NCBI GenBank assembly: GCA_023212725.1
Contig: JALBYF010000034.1
Coordinates: forward strand, 124,001 to 188,000
DNA: 64,000 bases
Reading direction: 5' to 3'
Source: Tranzscheliella williamsii
Taxonomy: Eukaryota > Basidiomycota > Ustilaginomycetes > Ustilaginales > Ustilaginaceae
Made by a program: the position numbers and the translations under genes. The notes beneath the pieces were generated by a model. That model searched no databases. It saw only the letters and a list, made by a program, of their open reading frames with translations, and was not told the DNA's origin. Positions 10,370 through 20,384 of this stretch are shown here, piece after piece (the stretch's first letter is position 1; each line of letters begins with the position of its first letter).

Positions 10370-13300
10370 ACACCATCCCAGCCTAGCATCTTCCCTCTTC
10401 CCTTCCTCCGCGGCGCCCCGCCTTCCTTGATCGCTGTAGTTTACCACACCTTCCTCGCCCGACCCTCTCACTTAGACGTCGCCGATCCGACCGTAGTCAC
10501 AATAGCTCTCGTAGAATCCGATCTCGTGCGAGTGCGCGCTGAGCGGATGGGGAAGGCCGACACCTTGGCGCGAGGACCGGGCAAGACGCCGGCGAGCGCG
10601 CGGGGCCGAGGGGGACGAGTGACCGAGGCGGCGCCGACGGGCGGCAAAGGCGGCGGGCGGCGCTCGGCGGGAGAGTTCGGGGGTATTACAAGTTGATGGG
10701 GGAAAACGCGCCGGGGGGGCGCCAAGGAACCGGTCCGTGGCGGTGAGGTTACCGGCTAGGCTGGAGTGCATCTGGTGGTGCGTGGAGTAGATGCGGCTGT
10801 GTCCTCCAGCGAGCGTTGGCCGGCGTGCCGAACGCGGCCAATAATGCCGGCTTGGCGCCGTTCCTGCACCCGCGCCCGCCACGCCCCTCTCACACCGCTT
10901 CCCCGCGAAATCAAACCACACCGTAGCGTGGGCAGCTGAAAGCCATCGACACGCAGTATCGCGTCGTGCGGGCACGACGCACGCGCTCTGGCTCCCCGCC
11001 ACCTGCACCACGCTCTCAAGCCGCAGCGGCGTCCGCGACACGACTACAAACACAGGCACGCGCCGTAGTCGAGCGCACCGGCTCTTAGCACCGCGCTTGT
11101 CTCAAGTGCCCGCCAAGCGGCCCGCAAGTATTCGCCGGCTGGTCCTGGCCCTCATGCGCTACTAGCGCGCTTCTTTTCTTGCATGACAATAATACACATC
11201 GTGTAATACATGCATCTCCGACTTGTCTCCAACGGCACATTTCCGTGGCTCTGCCTAAGTGGAGTTCCGTCGGCTTAGGCGCCACCTTCCGTGTGGCAGT
11301 TTGGCGGAACTGGGGACGGAATAGTCGTGAGTAGGTGCGCGCGCGCATAATCTGTTGTGGAGGGGCGGACGTTCTGAACAAGGCTCAAGGCTCTGCAGCA
11401 GCCCAAGTCTCACGACAGAAACCTGCGCGAGACTTGAAACGGCCGAAGCGCAAGGTGTGAAAAAGCTTGCCAACATTTGTTGCGCTTGGCGGTAGGGAGC
11501 GCCAATTGGAAATCCTAACACTCGGATGGCGAAAAGTACGTAATACGGGAGAGACCGATGATCCTGCCAATCTGCCGGCATCCGCGCGGCGGAGCTCAAG
11601 TAAGGCCTTGAGACGCGCTAGCAAGCGGAAGAGCCGTATGGCGTGCCACCATGCCACCGGTCACAACCGCTCCCACGCTACGCTGCTGCACTCTGCTCTA
11701 GAGCACAAGACACATAGAAGTCTAGACCGCCATGGCCTCTGTTGACATGGCACCCGCAGCCACTGCCGAGGTGAGGCCGCAACCCTACGCCTGCGAAGCC
11801 ATGATAAAGATGGTGGACCCGCGCTTCAGTTCTACGACCCGCCGTAGTGTAGGACAGAAGTCTGCAGCAGCAGATGCAGGTTCGGTAGATAGGCAGGCAC
11901 AAAGCCGTGAGAACCAATCTTCGACGAGGGCCTTGTTGGGCGCTGGACGAAGATAGCAGCAGATGGCAATGACTCGTACACTAAGGCACATGAGAAGGCT
12001 GTTACCAGAGATAGGACGCGATGTGGCGGTGATTTCGGCCCAATCACAGGATCTATGACGGTGAACGGCTGCTCGGGATGTTTCTCCGCTCTGCGTCCAG
12101 GAGTAACCGATGCAGAAGCTAGCTTCCCCTCCGGCATTGCCGAACTGACAGATGCTGTGCTCCAATCTAAGCCGAGAAGCATGAACTACAGTAGCTTGGT
12201 GTGTTTGCCAACGTGCCTTCTCCTGTCGACCCCGCTTGCTTGCACCCTCTCGCCAGTCAGACTAATGTTGGAAGGCGCCTGAAGATTTTCCAGAGACGAA
12301 TGCGATGGCCAGAACTTTCGGCGGCGATTAAGCCGGCAGATGTAAGCCGCCTTAGCCCAACCTGGAACGGCACGCGACGCACTAGTGTGATTCTGCCATG
12401 GGGAGCGAATTGGGCCGAGGCATTAACGGCAAGGAGTCTCAAGGAGTACCCGGATGTCGGGTGTGCGGCACATGGGATCAGACTAGTGCCGTTGCGACAT
12501 TGGAAAACAAAACGAAAAAATAGAAGCCATTGTGATTATTGTACGTACACGTACCGTGGCGCTGTACGGTAAGTACAAGTCCGCTTGCAGAAGGAGCTTT
12601 TGACTTGGCGCTAAACTGCGAGCTGCCAATGCGAGTCAGCCCCAGCGTCAGGGCTAAGGATGACGCATTCCAAACCATTTATGCCCGCTTGCTTCATCTG
12701 CAGGTTCGATTCAGAGTGTCCATACATTGGACGTATCCATCCCCCTCTCTGGCCCGCTTTCTTAGGGCTGCACGTCAGCAGCATGATTCAAAGTGGATGG
12801 ATTGGTCTCGCCTCTCTGGTGTGGCTCAACCACGCTTTCTGCGCATGGCTCATGCCACGCTCCCACCCGCCTCTGTCATTTGGTCCGCCGCCTGCGCCTC
12901 ACCTTTGTAATCGTTCGGTGGGTCTCGCTGAACTGTGCCATGGGAAGAAATCGCTCCGACCGACTAGCCGCGGTGGCATCATCCATCTCGGTGCTCGGCA
13001 CTCCGGCTTTAGTCGAAATCGCAAAAAGGCCTGCTAAGTTGCTAAGTGCTAAGCTGCTGAGCTACTGATTTTCCTAAAAGGTGTTGGCTTGCGCGTTGCT
13101 GCGCCTAGGCCCCTCGCGTTCCACGCATCCCACTTCTACGGCTGACACCCAGAGCCAGTCTGGCAAGCTTCATTGTGTGGATGCCGCTTTGGGCACAGTC
13201 ATTCCTTTCTCGGCCACGAGCCAAGCCACGCTGCACCCGCGACTTGTCCTATTCCTCGCGGCTCCCGCTTTGGCTGCTCCTGCTGCTGTTGCCGTGGGTG

Positions 13301-13977
13301 CCTGCACCACTGCTCCTAGCTACAGTCACTTTGTAGCTTGCCATTTCCACCTCCGCCCTTCACTGCTGTGAATTCTTTCCCCATCCATAAGCCGCTGCCG
13401 GATCCACCATCCCATCGCCCCGTCTCATCCTTCATTTCCTCCAACCTTGTTCCTCCTCTGTGCATCCTACACCCCTTACACGCCAGCGTACCCCAGTGTC
13501 GCAAAGCGTTGCCTAGCGTTGCCAAGCGTCGCGAAGCATTGCTGTTTGCGCTCCTCTGCCGCCTCTTCGATCCGGTTTCCTAGTCGAAAAGCGGGTGATT
13601 TTCGGTCTGTGTCCGACGGCAGGGCATCCGACAAGGTTAGTGTTTGAAGCCAACCCAGTCGAGGCTCGACTGCAGCCACCAACGTCTTTGTGCTTCCGCT
13701 GGCTTATTTTGTCCGGCATCGACCCCACCTAGCAAGCCAAAGCGCTTTGGATTTCCATTGCTTGTCTACGTCTTTGCGCGCTCAGCGCCTCGTTGCTTTC
13801 GAGTCGAGTGCCAGTGCGCCCAACGTTCTGGTTTTCGCTTGCTTCCGACACCTGCCTTGTCTCTTCGACACTGGCCATCCCCCCACTAAGCTCCCGTCGA
13901 CGCTCTTGCCTGCCGTATCGTCTCCGATCTATCGCCTGCGCATCTTGGCCCCGAGTCTCGCTTCCTCGGTCAGTACC
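10370..13977. promoter_or_regulatory. 3.6 kb gene-free region upstream of the bHLH gene
   Basis: No open frame here, on either strand, shows a recognisable domain or plausible coding bias. The first part holds GC-rich CPA2 3' flank. The part from about 13.3 kb becomes CT-rich, like a long leader. A degenerate 10-bp tandem repeat (unit close to GCCAAGCGTT) covers 13501-13540, and short GCTAAG repeats occur near 13035-13066. The length would suit an extended promoter of a regulated transcription factor, but a non-coding RNA or poorly conserved spliced gene cannot be excluded. Confidence 0.4.
13501..13540. repeat. degenerate 10-bp tandem repeat, four units
   Basis: Four consecutive 10-mers, GCAAAGCGTT, GCCTAGCGTT, GCCAAGCGTC and GCGAAGCATT, sit about 440 bp upstream of the bHLH start codon, in the likely promoter or leader. 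No function is assigned. Confidence 0.6.
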
Positions 13978-15015
13978 ATGATGGCTGCCAATCACTACGC
14001 GGGGTCACGACAGCACCCTCATCTACCTGCCCACCTTAGTCCGCTTCCACCACTGGAGCCGTCGGCGGAGCGCCACCATGGTTACCAATTCAATTCCGGC
14101 CGTCGTGGCTCTACAGACCCCATTCTCCATGCGTCCTTGGCAGCCTCGGCGAGCGCGGCCGCTGGGCTCTCGCATGGACATGGTCATGCATCTGGGCATA
14201 CGCATGGTCTCGGTGCCAACTCGGGCTCTTCGCTGGCCAGTCCCAGCCCCTTTGATGCTCCCCGGCGTAGGAGCATTCAAATCGAGCCTACCATGCCCTC
14301 CGGCCACGGCAGTCCATTCGTCAGCCCCGGCCATTCGGCCATGCATTCATCGCGGTACCTGAGCCAGAACAACAGTCCCACCCCGCTCGTCCATTCTCAC
14401 AGCAGCGAAGACCATCATTCCAACCTGCCGCCAATGGGCGCACACGACCCGAATGACGCATCCCGCTCTGGGCAGATCCAGTCCAACTACCAGTTTGGGA
14501 GCTACCCTGCCCCGCCCAACCCGGACTACCGCCACGACGACAAGCCGACCCACGCCCGCGTGCCACACCTGAGCGCCCCCAACGCCGAGGGCGGTGGAGT
14601 GCTTATCGAGGGCGGCGGTCTGCACTCGGATTCTCGCAGAGGCTCCACCAGCAGTCTCGGGTCCAAGCATCATCTCATGGTAGACAAGGACTCGAAACCT
14701 TACAGCCGGTCACCCGAGCTCAGAGTCAGCCACAAGCTGGCCGAGCGAAAAAGGCGCAAGGAGATGAAGGAGCTCTTTGATGATCTGAGGGACCAGCTGC
14801 CTGTCGACAAGGGGCCCAAGACGTCCAAGTGGGAGATCCTGAGCAAGGCGGTCGAGCACATTGCGCAGATTGCGCAAGAGAAGGACGACCTGGCTGCCGA
14901 GGTTGAGCATCTGCGCGCGCAGCTCGGCCACGCGGCCGCGGGTGGCGCTGCGGATGCCAAGCCGTACATGAACGGCGGGGCGCGCTCCGACTACGACCAC
15001 CATCTGAGCCGGTGA
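13978..15015 (+). CDS. Esc1-like basic helix-loop-helix transcription factor
   Basis: One exon encodes 345 residues. The first ~240 are low-complexity, rich in Ser, His, Pro and Gly. Near residue 247 a bHLH domain begins with basic region [17 protein letters not shown]. It carries the His-Glu-Arg-Arg pattern (H..AERKRR) of class B factors that read CACGTG E-boxes. Helix 1, a Pro-containing loop ([12 protein letters not shown]) and helix 2 follow, then a short leucine-spaced helix ([14 protein letters not shown]) that may extend dimerisation. The arrangement closely resembles S. pombe Esc1, a factor of sexual differentiation; this is family knowledge, and the role here is inferred. The start is the first ATG in frame (ACCATGATG). 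A CACGTG site lies about 380 bp beyond the stop at 15397-15402. A nuclear location is expected. Confidence 0.85.
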   Translation: MMAANHYAGSRQHPHLPAHLSPLPPLEPSAERHHGYQFNSGRRGSTDPILHASLAASASAAAGLSHGHGHASGHTHGLGANSGSSLASPSPFDAPRRRSIQIEPTMPSGHGSPFVSPGHSAMHSSRYLSQNNSPTPLVHSHSSEDHHSNLPPMGAHDPNDASRSGQIQSNYQFGSYPAPPNPDYRHDDKPTHARVPHLSAPNAEGGGVLIEGGGLHSDSRRGSTSSLGSKHHLMVDKDSKPYSRSPELRVSHKLAERKRRKEMKELFDDLRDQLPVDKGPKTSKWEILSKAVEHIAQIAQEKDDLAAEVEHLRAQLGHAAAGGAADAKPYMNGGARSDYDHHLSR

Positions 15016-15506
15016 GCGTGTCGCGCCCCTCGTTCGTCTCGCCACTCGTCTCTGCATTCTGTTCCTTGGGCTTCTGGGCTGTTCTGCCTATTGGGGAGCT
15101 GGTCTGCTGCGTGACTGTCCCTCCTATCCCCACGGGCGCGCGTGCGCCAGCTCCCTGGTCACCTCGCTTCCTCCCCCCGCCGCTACCCCCCTGTACCATT
15201 GTAATCGTATCACTTCCACGGCATGCATGCGCCACCGGGCCGCCCGCTTCTGATCTCCGCCGCCCCGCGCGAGCCCCCACCGGCGCCCTCCCGCGCTCAG
15301 CCTGTCGGCCTGCGCCCAACGTACTTGGAAACAGCGTGGATTTCATTGCAAACGCGGACAGCAGCGAGGGAACCAGCGCCAGCCGGAGCACCGTGCCACG
15401 TGACGAGGGGGCGGAGTTGTAGGTACAAACGACATGCTACATGCGAAAACAAAGGAGAAGGGGGTGTTATCGGGAAGAGCGCAGGGTGGGGCGCTTACAG
15501 CGTCGA
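15016..15506. other. convergent 3' flank of bHLH and DUF2433-RRM genes
   Basis: No gene is seen. The tails of two converging transcripts must terminate here. It contains a perfect E-box CACGTG at 15397-15402. Confidence 0.4.
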
Positions 15507-17990
15507 CTAGGAGGTGGCGGCCGGGGCCGGCGCGGACGACGCGCCGTTGGCCGCGGCCTTGGCGCCGCCGTCTCGTCGGGCCGATTCGTCTTTCTTCTCA
15601 GCCTTGTCCGACGACTTCTGGACAGTAGTGGCATCGGCCTTGTCAAGGCCAACCTTCTCACTGCCCTTGGGCTCCGTCCTCTCCCTCTTTGGGTTCTTCT
15701 GCTTCTTGTTCTTGTTGTGGCTGTTCTTCTTGGCCTTGTTGCTGTTATTGCCAGCGACAGATCGGTCCTCGTCTCCGGTTTTGCCGCCTTCATCCTTGTC
15801 CGTCTCGACGCCGGTCGCAGAAGCGGAAGCCGAGACAGATCGGCCCTTCCTCTCTGGCCTTTCTTTCTTCTCCGCAGCCGCAGGGCTGGCGACGTCTCCA
15901 GACGCAGCGGCAGAAGCGGCACTAGCCGGCTGCAGCGTCTTGTTGCTGTCAGCCGGTTCAAGAGCCGGCTTCGTGTTGCCCTTCAAGACTTCTCCCTGTC
16001 GCTTCAGTCCTGCCTCCATAGCCGCCTCATCCTTGAATTCGACGTAGGCGAAAGGCCGCTGACGACGCTGCTGTTCAGCGTCTTCCCTGCCGCTGGAAGT
16101 GGTCCTACGATGGGTCTTATCAAAGACAAGCTTGATGCCCGCAATACCGCCAGCAGCAGGCCCAAAGTAGGTTCGCAATTCATCCTCGGTAACCGGCAGC
16201 GCATCTTTCATCTGTGAGACGTAGAGCGTGTACGGATTTCGTACCTTGCGCGGGCCCGTGGGCGACTTGCGCCCATCCGTTCCAGAAGTGAAGCCGCTTT
16301 CGAACTCGGTGCGAGAAGCGGACGACTCGTGGCCCTTATCTCGGTTCCTTTCCTTCCTCTCTCTGACAGATTTTGTGGAGGTGGGCGTAGCAGCTCCGCT
16401 CTTGCTGACGGACGTAGCGCTAGAAATGGCGCCGTTGTTCTCGGAACCTTTGTGGGGAGTGACTCTAGCGTTCGGGGGCAGAGGAGCGGCTTGCCCAACC
16501 TTGTGCTCGCCTGATGCGAGTGGGCTTGCAATAGCTGCGGAACCAGAGGCGGGAGAGGGCGTCTGGGTAGTCGGGGCAGCGACAGAGGGAGTCGGCAAAG
16601 TAGCAGGGTTGATGGGTTGGTTGCTTCGTCTGTATGCAAAGTTGAAACCTTGTGATTTGGTCTCAGCACTAACCCGTCCGTCCTTGATGTTCAACACAAG
16701 GTTACCATAAGCAGCGTCGGGCAAGTTCCAATTCCAAGTATTCTTCCATGCTGGCTCCTCGCTAGCAGCGCCAGTGGACGTGGCGGTAGGCGGAACTCGG
16801 TTAGCGACGGCGAGCGCATTATTGAGAAGGATTCGTTGGTGGTCGTCAATCACTGCGTCTACCTGTGTTTTGACAGTATCCCAGATCTCTCCAAATGCCT
16901 GTTTCGCATGCTGCAGCTTGTTGCGGTAGTTGTCCGCATCGTGTTGGACACTGAATTCATTGTAGGAGACGCCATAGCGGAAATGCAGACCGGCACTGAT
17001 AGTCAAGTCGGCTTTCAGCGCCAAAGCTAGCTGAGCGAGCAGACCCTCTCGTCCAGGAGAAGCGTGGGTGATGAGCAGACGCGTTTCTGTCGGATCAAAA
17101 GTTTTCTGAGCGGTGTCTACAAGCTCCCCAATCTGAAGGGCAGTTGTCCACATAGTCCCTTGCCCACCAGCAATTGTGGCAGCGCCTTCTCCATTGTCGA
17201 AGAGCTTGTGGAGAACAACAGCACCTCCGAGACCAAAAAGACGCAAGCGAATGCCGCCCACCTCGATAGATTTGGTTGTGGCTTCATCTAGGACAAAAAG
17301 ATTGTTGACCTGGTACTCGCCAGTACGGAATCGCTCGAGGATGGCGACGTCCTCGCAAGCTCCCCAAACGGTGAAGACTGGGACATCGAGCTTGATTTTG
17401 CCGGTGAGCAACTCGGGGAACTCCGAGAGAAGAGATCCAGGGTGCTGCAGGACGTGATGACGCAAGCCAGAAGTGGCATTGGTTCTTTCGGCAGAAGCAG
17501 GCCCTCGAGGAGGATCAGAGCCGAGCAGTTTAGTGCGTAGCGAAGGGTTGATAAGGGTAGAGTATTGAACCAGATGTCGGAGGGTACGATCGCTGATCCT
17601 CTCGAAGCTGGAGCGCTCGTAAAAGCCAAAATCGCCGGTGTGGATAATGGCCTGCGCACCGGTATCGGCAGCGACCTGATTGAAAAGAGAGACGTTACCG
17701 CGAACATCAGCGACACAGGCGATTCTGCCGCTCGGACCATTGATGATGTACGGCGGCTCAGATGCAATTGCGCCGCCTGGCTTGTAACCAGAGGCCAAGG
17801 CTCTGCTGCGACCGGAATGATTGGTGTTCTGACTGGGCGACCTTGGGTTGTGCTGCTGTGGGCCATGCGCAGGAGGTTTCAGACCTTGTGCGGGACCAGT
17901 TCCTGCGTGTCCAAAGGTTGTCGCAGTGCTGTGAGAAGGTGCAGGGGAAGGGTGGCCGAGGGAGCGCGCAGTGTGAGGTGAGGTGGCCAT
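15507..17990 (-). CDS. DUF2433 (degenerate metallophosphoesterase-like) protein with C-terminal RRM
   Basis: One exon encodes 827 residues. After a disordered N terminus, residues ~88-345 follow the layout of calcineurin-like phosphoesterases. The metal ligands are altered: motif I reads D95-V-R instead of D-x-H; motif II is G-D120-F; motif III is GACED (210-214) instead of GNH(D/E). Motif IV is ITHASPG (H309) and the last motif is G-L-H336-F-R. This matches the fungal DUF2433 family as I remember it. Residues ~586-672 form an RRM with RNP2-like LYVSQM and RNP1-like RPFAYVEF, followed by an acidic/basic low-complexity tail. Function is unknown. The combination suggests an RNA-binding protein with a pseudo-enzymatic or specificity-shifted phosphoesterase fold, loosely comparable to Drn1/Cwf19L1, whose N-terminal phosphoesterase-like domain is also degenerate. 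The start is the first ATG after an upstream non-coding stretch. Confidence 0.8.
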   Translation of the reverse strand: MATSPHTARSLGHPSPAPSHSTATTFGHAGTGPAQGLKPPAHGPQQHNPRSPSQNTNHSGRSRALASGYKPGGAIASEPPYIINGPSGRIACVADVRGNVSLFNQVAADTGAQAIIHTGDFGFYERSSFERISDRTLRHLVQYSTLINPSLRTKLLGSDPPRGPASAERTNATSGLRHHVLQHPGSLLSEFPELLTGKIKLDVPVFTVWGACEDVAILERFRTGEYQVNNLFVLDEATTKSIEVGGIRLRLFGLGGAVVLHKLFDNGEGAATIAGGQGTMWTTALQIGELVDTAQKTFDPTETRLLITHASPGREGLLAQLALALKADLTISAGLHFRYGVSYNEFSVQHDADNYRNKLQHAKQAFGEIWDTVKTQVDAVIDDHQRILLNNALAVANRVPPTATSTGAASEEPAWKNTWNWNLPDAAYGNLVLNIKDGRVSAETKSQGFNFAYRRSNQPINPATLPTPSVAAPTTQTPSPASGSAAIASPLASGEHKVGQAAPLPPNARVTPHKGSENNGAISSATSVSKSGAATPTSTKSVRERKERNRDKGHESSASRTEFESGFTSGTDGRKSPTGPRKVRNPYTLYVSQMKDALPVTEDELRTYFGPAAGGIAGIKLVFDKTHRRTTSSGREDAEQQRRQRPFAYVEFKDEAAMEAGLKRQGEVLKGNTKPALEPADSNKTLQPASAASAAASGDVASPAAAEKKERPERKGRSVSASASATGVETDKDEGGKTGDEDRSVAGNNSNKAKKNSHNKNKKQKNPKRERTEPKGSEKVGLDKADATTVQKSSDKAEKKDESARRDGGAKAAANGASSAPAPAATS

Positions 17991-19238
17991 GATTCAAGAA
18001 ATCGCGAATAGGATGTTTAGGCGAGAAGAAGTTGCGAAGCTGGTATCGTAAAGGATCGAAGTTCGAGGGGTATGCTCAATCCAATAGGTAGGATTTCGCG
18101 ATGGTAGGATGCTAGCTGTGACGGGCTGATGCGGGCGGCGAGACAGGGCTAAGAAGCCAACACGAAACAGGTGAGATTTAGCGTTAAGAGGAATGGTCAA
18201 GATGAGCTCTGAGGCTTACCTTACTTCTATAAGCCTTTTTGGAGGCGATGTTAGTGGTAGTAGCCGACGACAAGTGTGTGACAATGGCACGAAGATGTCG
18301 ACCAGGATGAGCAGAAGAAGATGACGAGCGTGGGGATGGGCGGGATGAAGAGTGGTCGAGGCCACACGCATTCACTCAAGATGTCAAAGCTGAGCTGAAC
18401 GTGAGACAGCTCTTGATTTTACTTCTCTCATCCGTTGAGCCCAGTGACAAATTCTAATATTTCTGAGAAATTTGTAGTTGAGTAACAAACCCAAGGCTGG
18501 ATTACTGTTACGATTTTCTAATATACGTGTCGTGTTGATATTATCGGACTGACACTATATTATTCGGAACATTTGACCTCAACAGATCTTGTATTTGGAC
18601 TGGCTTGGCCGCAGGGCCAGCAGAAGGTCGATGAAGCTGTTCGAAATTGGACGAATACATTATGCTGATCAGCTAACCATATACTAGCTATTACGGTGTT
18701 GTAAAAGCCCACTCATCTACCTGGATTGGGTTGGGTGGATTGCATCGATGGTCTCAGAGTCTTCTATATACAGCATGCATGCCTTATACAGGATTTCGTT
18801 GCCAGGAGCGGACTCTACATGACAGTGGGTCTGTGTGAATGAGAGCTACGTACTTGTCTCGAGCACGCGATGTATATGACATGTGCGTGGCTCTCTGTGA
18901 ACTCAGAGAGCTGACCGCTGGCTGCAGCGGCGGCTGCAGCAGCAGCCCATACCGTTGTTTGCCCTTTCTCAGCGCAGCGGCAGATACAAGCAGGCAGAAA
19001 TCCTATCTATGTGCAAATTTCACACACAACCCGTTGTGGGATGTAACGTGCGCCAATGGAGAACGGGTGGCGGCACTAAGGTCTTGCCGTAAGGGCGCCT
19101 CTACTGTGGCGTGTCCAGGCAAATCGAGCAGCGCTGACGTGTGAAGCCTGGGTATGGGTCGGGTACAGGTACAAATACACATGGAAACAGCCGAAAGACG
19201 AGCAGAAGCTGGTAGAGGAATGCTAAGCCCTCGGAGCG
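17991..19238. promoter_or_regulatory. DUF2433-RRM gene promoter and CGR1 3' flank
   Basis: No gene is recognised. The stretch 18420-18620 is AT-rich compared with its surroundings and probably marks promoter or terminator sequence. Short open frames here look random. Confidence 0.4.
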
Positions 19239-19854
19239 TTACTTGGCGTGTGACACCTTCTTGGTGATACCCATCCTGCGCTTCTTTCGTGCGAGCTTCT
19301 TGGCACTCATCTTTGATTTGCCAGGGGTTTGCGAGGTAAGCGGAAGCGTTAGTTTTTTTCTGGAGTACGCTGGGGCATATGCGCACGGGTGAGCTGTCAT
19401 CTGCTTACTTTCTGAGCCATGATCTCGAGCCTTGCCTTTTCCTCAGCCATCTGTTTCCGCTCCTTCGTTACCTGCCGCTTCCTGTAGAAGAACAGATACG
19501 AAACAGATGTTAGTGGGCCAATCTTCTTGGGCACTTGACAGCTTCATGGTCCGGGGAGCTCGACGTACCTTTCAGCCTCGGCTTCCCTCTCTTGCTTCAT
19601 ATCACGTTCTTTCTGCTTCACTGCTTCTTCCTTCTTCCTCTGCTCCATCTTCTTTTCCCATGGCGTAGTCTTTTGCTTTCCAGCGATCGTACTATCGGGT
19701 TTCAAGACAACAAGGCACAAAAGGCAAGAAAAGGCCTGTCAGCCACTTGGATGACTTGATGATCAGCCTACGCACAGATAGGAACTTACACCACCGTCTT
19801 GCTAGTAGGCTTTGCAGGAAGCATAGTGCTGCTATCTGACGTTTTCAACGACAT
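19239..19854 (-). CDS. CGR1: Cgr1 family nucleolar rRNA-processing protein (4 exons)
   Basis: The gene is only visible after splicing: exons 19790-19854, 19569-19691, 19409-19481 and 19239-19310 (minus strand) join in frame to 110 residues (yeast Cgr1 has 120). All three introns (about 77-98 bp, phases 2, 2, 0 in reading order) start GTAAGT, GTACGT or GTAAGC and end in AG. The last has a clear CTAAC branch site. The product is almost entirely charged helix: TPWEKKMEQRKKEEAVKQKE, then KERKQMAEEKARLEI, ending with a basic tail. The core W-E-K-K block and Lys/Arg/Glu-rich coiled coil are the family signature. Cgr1 acts in the nucleolus in late 60S pre-rRNA processing. The start at 19854 could also be the in-frame ATG at 19824, ten codons later. 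It is divergent from eIF5B with a 530 bp shared promoter. Confidence 0.88.
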
Positions 19855-20384
19855 CTTTGAAGTGCAGTCCGGTTGTGGTAGTCAGGCTGAGAAAGCGAGC
19901 GCAGAGCCAGCTAGATGCACATCAACAAAACAATATGTCAAAAATATCGAATTTCTTAGTGGCAGAGAAAGTAGGATGTGGAGAAATCGGGATCGCAGCG
20001 CCTACGCTGGAAGAAACGGGACTAAAACACCCATCGGGGCGAAGATGTTGTCAAAACGGAACCAAAAATCCTTGCGCGGTTTAGGCGCTAGTTGCTAATT
20101 TCAGTTATACTTGCTAGAAGTGGCTCAGCACAAAGCAATATTCAGAGGCAAATCGAGGAGACCTCGAAGCCCGATCTACTGGTATTGTACAAATTTCAGT
20201 CGGTTCACCACCTCATAGGAAGCTTGCTATTCGCCGGCCCATATCGTCCTTCCTTTCTATCACGATCAACGCCATCACAAGGCTGCCGGCGTCCAGACTA
20301 TACATATTGCGTGCAAATCTTGCCATCATCACTATCTGTTCTTCATATTTATCGCTGCCCCAGTAGTGCATCTGAGCAGGCACC
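19855..20384. promoter_or_regulatory. CGR1/FUN12 divergent promoter
   Basis: This is a 530 bp stretch without a gene between two divergent translation-related genes. No TATA box stands out. Confidence 0.45.

Noticed and set aside
9260..10471. 403-codon minus-strand open frame opposite CPA2
   Set aside because: Its composition mirrors CPA2 third-position bias. No family is recognisable, and it lies wholly over a conserved gene.
10472..11059. 195-codon minus-strand frame after CPA2
   Set aside because: It is Arg/Ser/Pro-rich GC-biased sequence without any domain, and no splice or promoter support was seen.
12695..12715. B-box-like GGTTCGATTC suggesting another tRNA
   Set aside because: No A box, acceptor stem or T-arm pairing could be found around it.
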